From: Acanthopleura granulata
Taxonomy: Eukaryota > Mollusca > Polyplacophora > Chitonida > Chitonidae
Assembly (NCBI GenBank): GCA_016165875.1
Contig: JABBOT010000015.1
Span: forward strand, 4,137,928 to 4,201,927
DNA: 64,000 nucleotides
Direction: 5' to 3'
Below, one piece after another: positions 49,401-61,400 of the stretch (position 1 is its first letter; each line of letters opens with the position of its first letter). The translations under genes and the position numbers were made by a program. A model generated the notes under the pieces. That model ran no database searches and was not told the origin of the DNA. It saw only the letters and a list, made by a program, of their open reading frames with translations.

Positions 49401-52400
49401 ATTTCAGCCTGAACCAAGAAAGAAATTTTTTTTCTAATTTGGAGTAACATTGTTTTATGGGAGAAAATTTGGCGAAGAACAGTTGTATTGTAAATATTGC
49501 AATACTAGAATGTGAGTATAGACTGTCTGCAATTCCCTGCTTCCATTGCACAGGGTGATGAGCGCAAGGCGCGTCTGGACGACTCGTACCACCTGCACCG
49601 CTTCCTGGCCGACTTCCGTGACCTGGTGTCGTGGATTCATGACATGAAGGCGATAATCTCTGCAGACGACCTGGCTAAGGATGTGACTGGAGCTGAGGCT
49701 CTGCTGGAGAGACACCAGGAGCACAAGGTGAGTTTTGAGTTACCCTACCTCTCAGGAGACATCTTAATTGCAAGTTTGAATGGAAGGAGGGTTGGGAGGT
49801 TGGAGAAAAGTTAAGACATTAGAATGGCCCTACTAGCCATTGCTTAGTAGTCTTCAGATCAGATTCAAGAAATATTTTATTCACTACAACAGGATCCTTC
49901 TTCACCTTTCTCTCCCAACAAACATCATATAACATTTTATTTATTGCAGTGTTCTCTTTTTGTATGTGCATGTTTATTACACCGTAGTATTGACATAAAT
50001 GCTACGTATATTTCATTGAAATTAGTAACTGGTTAACTCTTGTTTTTCATTGCTTTATGATGTATTGACTTAGAAAAGATTTTCAGTTCACAACAGAGAT
50101 CTGTAATTTTGATTGGTTTTTGTATTTGTCTCATTAGGGAGAGATTGATGCTCGCGAGGACAGCTTCAAAACCACGGCCGAGTCTGGTCAGCAGCTGGTG
50201 GAGTCCAATCATTATGCTGCAGAGGAGGTCAAGGAAAAGGTCAGCCCAAATGCCCATGCTCAGAAGCATACCCTAAATCCTAAAATCATTAACATTCTGC
50301 ATCCTTTGGAATATTAGAAGCATACTATCTGATGTGGACAGTTTATTTTTAAGTTTTTAGTGAAGTTAGCGTGCGCCTCTATCTGAACAGCACACTTTAG
50401 TCTTACTGGTTGAATTGTTGAGGATTTAGGCTTGGACTGGTTAAATCTGGTCAAGAATTTAGAGACTTCATGTTTGGTTGATACATTTGAGCTCTGTGCA
50501 CAATGACTGTCCGGTTTAGACACGATAGTTTGATATTCTACTCAGTTGTCAAATGTGGGTCGTGTGCAGACATACATATTGAATAGAGATGACCTTTCAA
50601 ACAACATCGAGTTGGTCACACAACGTAACGGCAGATACGTTTACCTCCCTGAATAATATTCTATTGTGCTGGTTATTTCCCCAAAGGGGATGATTTGATC
50701 TTGTACACTTGGTAGACTTGTTTTTGTTGTTTTTATAATTTATATAGAGGTTAAAATATCAGAATTGTCTTCAGAGATGAAAGTGTTATTTCATATAATT
50801 TTATACGTATTACTTTTGTGATTACATATTTACTGCTTCACACTCAAATGCCATGACGTCGGAAAAAGAAACACTTTATTTCAGGACATTCCGTTCTGAG
50901 CTCAGCAGAATGACATCACAATACTTGTTTAGTATTCTTTTATATTGGGACGTCATGCAACAATAAGACACGATGTCATAGATATAACGTCAGTGAAATA
51001 CCTAGGTCATATCAAGCGGCCTAAGCTTACCGTTGATTGGTCGAAAATTCATGACCTCTGCAGATAGAGTAAAAGGGGTCTGCAGCATAAAATGTGACGT
51101 TTTTGCCACATTTGCGTCAGTTTTGGGGGTAGCATAGGCTTTAGCACCTTTGTCTTGGTATTTGCTGTGTAACCCGATATCGCTGAATCTTGTTTCGTAC
51201 CTCATTAAGTGCAAAACAAGGTTCAGTGGCATGGGTTACACAACAAACAACCCTACAGGGGTGTTAAACACTTAATTGGCTTGGTGTAACAAAAGAACAA
51301 TTATTACCAAAACACATAACCTGGGGTCTTGCAGGTCTCATTTAAATTTCACATAAAAATTCCTGTATGTGTGATTTTGTTTGATTTTTGTAATGGAACG
51401 GGATTTGAACCATTTCCTTTGGCCTATCTTTATTGCTCCTTCATTTTGGCCCAAGACAGCAGTACATTTATAAGCCAGCCATTATGACCCCACAAGTGTA
51501 TAGAGTTGAGACCTGTCAGTCAAACTGCTTCTCTTTTCAGCTGATCGTTCTGGCCAATGAGAAGGCGAGCCTGCTGGAGTTGTGGGAGGAGCGTCGTATC
51601 CTATATGAACAGTGTATGGACCTACAGCTGTTCTACAGGGACACAGAACAGGCTGATGCCTGGATGACCAAACAAGAGGTCAGTTGTTCAACAACAACAG
51701 TTTTTGTACAGTCACAGCTTTGACCATACCCTTGCAGTTGAGATCAACTAAATCAGTTAAAATACTTTTGGGGATGATAACGTCTGATCTCTTGTGGAAT
51801 GTTTCAAGTGTGGAGTGTGTTGTCAGATAACTTCTGTATTATCTAACTGATAAATGTATTTGATAAATTTTGTATTTCTGACAGCTGATGTAATTTTCTA
51901 ACTATTTATGATTAGCTGCTGTCTTTAATATTGGTCATTTTTTGCATTACTTGTGTAGCTCAGAGACTTTTAGCATTTATTAGAACTTGCATATTTGTTT
52001 GATTTATGCATTTGTCTGATGATATGTGTGTTCGTGACATTTTGTGTATTTTCTGAGTTTTTGTAGTTGTCTGGTAAATGTACTGATTGGATAACCTTCA
52101 CCTCATTCTGTATTCAGGCTTTTCTGGCCAACGAGGATCTTGGTGACTCTCTGGACAGCGTTGAGGCTCTTATAAAAAAACATGACGACTTCGAGAAATC
52201 TCTGGCTGCCCAGGAAGAAAAAATCAAGGTATTAAAGATCAGAAGCTTAGCATTTGAGGAGAAATCCTGTTTTTATGGCTCAAAATGAGAAAAATTCCCA
52301 AAGGAAGAATAATTTTAGTTGGTATTTTGAATGTACCTTTCATGTTACTGTTATCTATTGACAAAAATTTTCTTTGTTGACAGGCGTTGGATGACCTGGC

Positions 52401-55400
52401 TACAAAGCTTATCGAGAATGAGCACTACGCCCATGATGATGTGGCAGCCAGACGTGACGCTGTAAGTCCACATGACGTGTATTTCCTGTGCCCACAGAAT
52501 AATTAATGCTCAGTTGTGTTCGGGTGCAACACAGTAAAACCCCCGCAGTAAAACGTTTTGGGTGAAGTTTCTTGTGCTGAAAATGCGAAGTATTACATTT
52601 GTTCAAAGTTTTCGATCTTAAGGGATTTCATTTTTAATCTGTACAAGACCTGCCATCACCAATTTTTGTAAAGCAGTTTGTGGTAGCTTTTTTCGTAAAT
52701 CACCACTATAATGCTAAAATCTGAAATCATTGTGTACGAAAATGTCATGAGAATAAGTGTTATTAAAAATACTGATTGAACTGTGAATGTACCCCTATTT
52801 GTTCTCTTCAGTTCATAAATGAAAAGTAGCTGGATAGAGGTGTTTTTGCATATCAGACTTGTCTCGTGAATTTGCCTTAACATAAAATTTGTTTGACTTT
52901 TTCTTTGTACACTGCATGCACAAAATGGGGTGGCTTATGTAAATAACTGAGTAAGAATGGTCTTGATTCTTCTCTGATCTGACATGAATTTATTGCCTGC
53001 CTTCTCAGCTTCTCCAACGACGGAATGCGTTGTACGAGCGCTCCTCACGGCGCCGACACCTGCTGGAGGAGTCGTACAAATTCCAGATGTTTGAGAGAGA
53101 CTGCGACGAAACAAAGGGCTGGATCCTGGAGAAGTTGAAGACAGCTTCCGACGAGAACTACTTGGTGGGTGAATTTTTTATTATCGTGAAGTCCAGCAAT
53201 TTCCTAGTTTGTAGAAAATGAGTTATTCAAAGGCCTCAGCGACAGTGCTTTTACATTTCATTCTCATATGGTGTCTGGAAGCCAGATTTTTTCTCTGGTA
53301 CATTACCAGGCTAAATTTGAAATGGAAAATTTATCAATCTGTAGCATTAACAGTTATGAGGAGCTTTTAATGAAATTTGTTGAAATTTTTGTGTGCATGT
53401 GTCTTTTTTAACTAGGTGAGGAAATGCTCGGAGCAAGAACCAGCAATGGTTGAAGATTAATGTTTTATTTTATTTATTTCTTTAAACCTGATCATATGTG
53501 TGATGTGATTCTGTATTTATTTATGTGATGTGAAGGCCTTGGAGAAGACAGTTAATTTGTAAACTGAGTTACCTTCAGTAGATAAAGATACATATATATA
53601 ACACTACTTAATAATTGAGTTGCTTCTGTTTGGTTCAGCTCTAACCGGGGCCTCCGTGGCTCAGTCGTTTAGCGCGCTAGCGCAGCGGAATAACCCTAGA
53701 GCCTCTCACCAATGGGGTCGCTGTGAGTTCAAGACCAGCTCCTGCTGGCGTCCTCTCCAGCTGTAGGTGAGACGGTCTGCCAGCAACCTGCGGATGGTCG
53801 TGGGTTTCAGTGGGACTCTGCCAGGTTTCCTCCCACCATAATGCTGGCCACCGTAGTATAAGTGAAATATTGTTGAGTAGGGCGTAAAACACCAATCAAA
53901 TAAATAAATAAATTAAACTCTGACCAGGTATGTTTTTTTTCCCAGGATCCTACTAACCTTCAGACTAAGAACCAGAAGCACCAGAATTTTGAAGCCGAGC
54001 TTGAGGCCAATAAGAGTCGTATTGAGTCGACACAGTCCACAGGAGAGGAGCTGATAGAGGCCGGTCACTACGCCTCGGACACGATCAGGTGACTCTCACG
54101 TCACAAGCTAGGGTGTCGGTCTTGGATTTGAGATGATGTAACGAATAGGACACCTGTCAGTAACAGCCGTGGAGTATCTCCTGACATAAAGTTCACGCTG
54201 TCGACTGGAGTGGTTTGCAGTGAGGACGCGTCAAACGCCTGGCAGCAGGACCTTGACACAGTTTTATTGACGTCAGCTGTTCCGTTCCCGATTCGTCATA
54301 TCGGCATCACATCAAAGTCAGCACGACGTTAAAATAGAAGCTGATATAATGATACATTGTAACATTCTAGAGGTTGGGCGACAGTCATTTTGTCAAGTAA
54401 CAATATCTCAAGGTCCTGCTCCACACCAGCGCCACCTCACAGGATGAAAAACGATGCAGGCTTTCCATTGTACGACGCCCCTTATCGACGCATCCTTTTT
54501 CCATGTTTATTCAAGTACATGTATATATACTGTGTGGACGAATAAAATTCTACTATTTTGTTAAGCCCTGAAATTGACCAACCCATCCAGTGTAGTTTTG
54601 TCTCGGAAGTCAGATCATGAAGGTCCGTAAATCTAACTGAAAGTTCAAAGGTCTTGGCCTGACTAAACCTGACAGGCCATCATATACTTGCAAGTGAAAC
54701 ATTCGCAAGCCTTGAAAAACACTACTCATAGAATGAGAGAAATATGTTTGAATGGTTATAACATGTTTCTGTGTTTGTTCTGTGCACAGGGAACGTGTGG
54801 ATGAAATCACTGACCTGTGGTCCCAGCTCAGAGAGAAGACTGGACTCAAAGGTACGGTTGTGGTGAAAATGTGAAATATTTAAGCAAGAAAGAAGAAAAG
54901 AATGATATTTTGTTTGAAAAAAATTTTTTTAGAGTGTGATTGTGTGAAGTTGCAGAGTTAAGCAACCCAGCTTAAGTGAATAATTCTCTATTCTTCAAGT
55001 GTATTCATAAATGATGTTCAGTAGAAAAACGCTTTAAAATGTCAGAAAGAAAAACACAACCTCCAGGTTTTCCTTGTACAATCTTTGCACTGCTAGCTTT
55101 TTCGGTCTAAGACGTCTAACCATTCTGACAAAAGTGAAGTATACAGTAATACTGCATAAAATGCCAATCATTGAAGTAATTAAATTGAGAGGTGTTGCAT
55201 CACCTGCTGACACTATTTGGGTTCCAAAACTTAACAAATACACTGGGCGAGGAAGTTAGCACACCAGTGTGCCATAATAACCCAGAAACATGTCACCAGT
55301 GCGGTCGCTGCGAATTAAAGCCCAGCGAATGCTGGCTTCCACTCTGGGCATACGTGGGAAGGTCCACGAGCAACCTGCGGACAGTCATGGCCGCCATCAT

Positions 55401-58400
55401 AGAAGTGACCTATTCTTCAGTACAGCGTATAACCCCAATCGAATAATAACACATACTCACATGTTTTGTACAGGTGGCAAACTGAAGGAAGCCAGTCAGC
55501 AGCAGATGTTTAATCGTAATGTGGAGGACATAGAAGTCTGGCTGTCGGAAATCGAGGGACAACTCTTGTCCGAGGATTTCGGAAAGGTACGGATTTTATG
55601 AAGATATATTTTCCGTCATTGTGTACTGTTGGTTAAGTTCTACACGCAACCTAATCCATACCCATTCATAGTCATTTTGCTGAATCAAAATTTGTCAGAT
55701 CTTACAAATTATTATGTAGCAGTCATTGTTTATCTGTGTCTCTTACATCATTGATAAGCTGTTGTATCTAGACAAGATTTTGGGGTAAGCTAACCCCTGC
55801 CGTGAAGAATTTTCCCTGGGTGTAAGCATACATGCTGTATTCTCTCCAACAACTAACGCACTTTCGAATGTCCCAACTGACCAATCTGAGTTTTGATATG
55901 AAACTTTAATGGTTCCTTAGGTGAATGATGCTAATTTTACAAACTTTGGTTTTCTCCATAAATGTCTTTTGGTTGCCTTATAGCTCAGTAGGTGGCATCA
56001 TTTCTGTTAGAAAACGTTTGTATGAAGTTCTGTGAAATTTGGCCCCTGGTTACGACTTCAATTTTGAGCATAAAGTGAGAATGTCGAATCTCCATTTTTA
56101 TGAGGAGAGAAGTCAGATTCAGGGATCAGAGTTGACAGATTATCAGAGTGTTCTTTGTACATGTACAATCGTGTGGAAACATCAACTTGTCATTATCATT
56201 ATGGACACACAGTGTGATCAGCATGCTACTCTCTTATTCCTTGTCCATACATATATGTTGTAAGGGCGGCTGTGACATCAGATGCTATGCCGGCATTATC
56301 AGTGGAAGTCTTGCTGCTTTGATTGTGTCGCTGCGTTGATGGCTGACTTTATATGTGAATGAGAAAGTACCAATACATCCCTGAGCTAGTACTATCTTGT
56401 GTCGGCGTTAGATTACGAGATTACCATAAGTGACCTAAAATTTCATCCATGACGATTTTAATTATTTTTCTGGATAACGAGAATTCTGTTGATTTTAGAA
56501 AAGTGTTTTGGGGATTTGTTTGGCAGACAGGATGATATCTTGTTGGGAAAATGTAACTTTCGTCACCAAAATAATATTTTGTGACATCAGTTTGCCTCAA
56601 AATATGCTTCTTTTTGAGGCAAAATATTAGGTGATTTAGGGCACTTGGTGCTTACAAAAGTGAACATCAATCTGAATCTAGCATACAAAAGCCTTCCCCC
56701 CAGCACACCAAAATAAAATATTGGAGTTACGCAGTCGTGAACATTGAATTACTTTAGAGGAGACTGTTAAAATAAACGGAAGCTTCAACTTTTTAATCAT
56801 CGGCATTGCACATTTCAATTTTTGGCTGGAAATGATAAAAAACTTAAGTGGTCAGTAAATATAATTACTTATATCATGTCTGTGCCAACGTTGCGAGCCT
56901 CATTTCCTTAAGTTTGATAGTGACAAAGATATCCAGCATGGTATGGAAAGATTTGCCGAGATTAGGATAATCTCAATCCCATAACATGATTATATGGCTA
57001 TTTGCTGTTAGCTTTGCATGGAATCAAAAGTTTTGGGTATAGCTTGGAAGCTGTATAAGGCTGAAGAGTTGTGAAGGAAAAAAAATTAGGGTACACTGAT
57101 GTTAGAAAAGAATTCTGAGAGTTCTTCATAACCTCACTTTAGCTTCTGGGTTTCCTTTTCTTCCCTCTGCTTTTTTTTTTTTAGTAATTATTGAACTTTT
57201 TATTTTAATCAAATTTAAGGGTGAACAGATAGAAAAGTAGCATCTCCTCCCCCCCCCCCCACAGTTTTTATTTTATTTTTTTATTTTTCTATAAACTGTG
57301 TCTGTCCAAATTTATTAATAATGCAGATGTCACAAGGCTTTTGGTATTAATGCAATTTCACGGAAACAGTAAAATGATTAGAATTTTTGGAATTGCTTTC
57401 TCTTGGTTATTCTCTAAGACAATTTTGTAAATTCGCGCCTGAAGTTTTTGAGGCAGACAGTTGAGACAGCATGAGTATGTTCCTGATTACCTGAGCTAAT
57501 TGTTTTATTCAAGAAACATTATTTCTGTTTTTTTTTACCTTCATTTGATCTATCATTCAGTAATTCTTGGTTAGTTCTTCTGGTTTCCTTTTACATAGGA
57601 GTAAGCTTCATTAGACGTAGATCAATATGTTTTAATTAGATTTCTAAATTTGCAAACAGAAATGAGCAGCATGTGCAGCTGATGCATTGTTTCCAGGGCT
57701 CTTATGCACACTATGCACTAGTTTAAGCTCTATTTTGGCATGGATGTGGTCTATGGACAGCCCAATCTCAAGGTGCTGCTAGCTAAAAAGCCTGTACTCT
57801 CTCTTAGTTTCACCTCTTCAGTATTTTTCACTCTGTAATTGCATGATAGATTGAAGACATAGATTTGGTTCAGTGTTCCAAACTAGTGACAGAATATTTT
57901 ATTAACAGTTTCGTCCTAAAGAAACTTTCAAGATTATGTTCAAGGGTAATTGGGATTCTGAGTCTGTCGAATTCAGGAGTTTGATTAACATAGGTAAAGC
58001 ATGAAAATATTTGTATATTACAGAGTGCATTTTGTGCTAGGAAGCTCTTGTGATGGTAATGGAAGTGCAGAAATAGATGCACACGTCTCACATTTGACCA
58101 CACGTCTAAAAATAATGGAAATTGTGTATTACTTTATGTTTATCAGCGAAAACACTTAATGCTGTCAGAATAGTATCTGTGCCAACCTTTCACTTTTTGT
58201 CTAGTTCAAATTATATTTTTCTTTGAAAATCTACTTCAACCAAAAAGAAAAAGAAATTAAATACAATAAATTTTTCATCTAGAAAAACGTACTGCAGAAT
58301 ATGAGGAAAAAGCAGCTGCATAGAACTGCTCTGGATCTTGCTTGTCATGTTAGTTAGCTGTCTGCATGGTAGGGTTCTGACGCACAAGAGCCATTCATGA

Positions 58401-61400
58401 CCTAGTTTAACTTCATTCGTATGTTTATAGAAATTGACAAGACGTAATAATCCTTCCTTTTTCCCCCCAACTACACTTATAATCTGTTTTCTTCTCGCAC
58501 TTTATATCCTATCATATCTTGTCTGATATTTGCCACCAGTACATCACTTCACTCTTGAGTCACTTTGTTCAATTTTTTTTTTTTTCTTAATCATGACCAG
58601 TTTTTCATTTCAACTGTCTCCTTTTCTCTTTCTCCTCACTGCATCAGATGCTTCTGAAAGCTGTGAGTTTTTTTCCATCATTTGTTCAAAGTCATCCCTT
58701 TCCCATTCTTCTTCGTTTATTTTTTTTTTCTTACTGCACAATTTGTTTTTACCAGATACGGTGTGTATTTCTTGAACCATTTCATGCTGAATATCCCAAG
58801 TTTATGCTTTTTGTGTCTTTGTTATGTGTAAGTTAACATCACTTGACACAGAATTTGTGGATTCGTCTGCTCTCATCTTTTGTTGGAGTGTTGATAAAAA
58901 TAGCGCTTTTATGACACCCATGAACAGAACACAAATGGTTTGATTTTCAGATGTTATGTGTTTAATTTTCTTCTTAGCATTCAGTTGTGCGGCCCGGTGT
59001 TCATCAGTAGAACTAATATCATTAGTTATGGATGAAAATAGTCACTGATTAAGAACAGTTGAAATGGTTGAAGAAAATTACTACATGTGCTAGATGTCTT
59101 CTTGTGCTGTGATGACAGGAGTTGTCTACCATTGTGGAGCTCTTCTGTATGAGGCACTGTGATCCAGTTTATTTCCATACATGTTAGTGAAGTTAGCATA
59201 TGCAGGGTTTCACAATTGCATTGTTTTGTGTTTTTAGGGCATATTTGGTTCTGTTACCAGCTTTCTCTGAGAAATGTTGTCAGTCCACACCATTCTAGCA
59301 AACCTAGATCTTTGAATTTGTATACTTTGTTCTGGAACAGTTTTCAAAGAGAAAAGTGTGATTTTTATAAAGCAGTGTTGCTTGAGAAGGATGTTGAACA
59401 TAACGTTAAAAACTGACATATCCTCCCATACTAATGGTTGGATCTTGCATTCACCCCTTCAGACCTTTTTCTGGTAAGAAAAGAACATTTAGAATATTCA
59501 TCCAGAAAATGTTAAGGTTCATGAATATTCATCATTGTGTAGAGTAAGGTTCATGGATATTCATCATTGTGAATGTTCACTTCATGAATATTCATGAAGT
59601 GATGGTGTAGGTGATTTTATGGCATATTAACTTTCATGATTCTTGATCATGAAAGTTAATATGCCATAAAACCAGCTTATTTCAGAATGTGATTTCAGAA
59701 GGCATTTTTTTAACAAATCTAAAGTCAAATCTTTCTTCCTCAAATACAATTTAGTATCTATATTGCTGATAGGTAATTGGCAGTTTTTGAACTTGCTTTT
59801 ATTTAATAGAATCCGAAAAAGCATGTCTGATGTTTAAAATGTCCGTGTGTGTTTAAAAATCCAGTTATATATACGAGGCATTGCACTTGCATGTTACATC
59901 TATCCACTGGGTTATTGTTTTCAGACTCGAGGTTTACAGGTAAAATCAACAAATCGGAGTGGCTGAGTTTTTTCAAGGCTCCTGGGCTTTCACTTTCGGA
60001 TGCTAAAAGCAGTTTCTCTTTTTTTTTTTCATCTTTCCAACCTTGAATGCTAGCTGATTATATCTTTACAGCTTTCTCAGAGGAAAAAAATGGTTTCAGC
60101 TTTTAATGGAAGCATTTAATCAGTACTAAAATAACTAAAAATAGTTTTCAATTGTTTTGCGCTACTGGTCAGTTGATTAGCACAGTACTAAAGGGGTGAT
60201 TACACACATACTTGACCACTTGCTGTAAACCGTGCACTGCGAAAAAAATGCCGGACTGCACCAAACCTACCTTGTATATAGTAGGTAGCCCCCATGAGAT
60301 TTGACGCCACTACACACCATCAAGGTAGAAAGGCAAAACCATTTTGTCCCAAGGTTACAGTTTTGTTGGCCTGTTTCAGGACAACATTACATTCTATTAA
60401 CCATGCACACAAGGCTGCCATGTTGAGAAGTAAAATTGATGACGACTTCACATCAATTTGCCAATTCACACCTGTAAAGAATATAGAACGTGTTGCTAAA
60501 TGTATGCTTTGCATTGCTTTTGCATTTATGACCAGGGATAAAACTGTCACAGCATTTACGTTCATGATTCAGGGTTCCCACCTGTCCTGGAAATTCTGCA
60601 AACAACTTGAAAGAGACTTGATGTTTTGTTAATGTTCAACGTCGTATCACATATAGAACTAATGAGTGAGCTACTGCAATATGAACCAATACTACATGTC
60701 AAATTTTGTACTTAAAAGGAATGGTTTTTGAAAGAGCTGCGAAATGTACGTATTTTTGTGGTTCTTGAAAACATGTTTCCTTTCAAGGGTGGGAACCTTG
60801 TGACATATTGCCTGGTCCAAGTTACTTTTTTCAGTTTGTACTTTCTGTATGTGAATCTGGCATCCTTTCAAGCTTGATTTTAAGTCCCAGTCCTTGCTGC
60901 TACAACTGTTGATTCTAGCACAGTAGTTTCAATATTTTGGGTTTGCGAAACATTCGTGCGATAAAATTTTAGACCATATTGCTTTTTAGACCATATTCAC
61001 TTGTTTGAGTCAACCATAAAATGCTTGCTCAGAGCAGAAATATGAGAAATATATAATGTGCATTTCTGTATGGTTAAAATTTATTTCAACCTCATGTTTA
61101 CATTGTCTGTTGCCTAAATGTATAGCAAAACTCGATTGTACAATCTGCACATAGTAACATTTTTGATACTTATATGTCTGAATTTCAAGTGCTTTTAATA
61201 ATCACCTGTGTGTGTTGTTTGTGTCAATGTGTCTTCTTGTTAGTGTAGGTTAAGTCTGGATGCAAAAATTGATCGATTCCTCATCAGCACTCGAGCCCTA
61301 ATTTATTGAAGAAAAATATTTGAAAGGCTTAGATTTGTGTCTTGGTTTATTGAGGCTGTTTTGAAGCTTACGTTGAACTGTTCAAACTTGACAACTTGAT

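Noticed and set aside
60294..60632. 112-codon open frame in spectrin intron 17, with an overlapping minus-strand frame
   Set aside because: No domain recognised, flanked by plain intron; both strands are open, which suggests chance.
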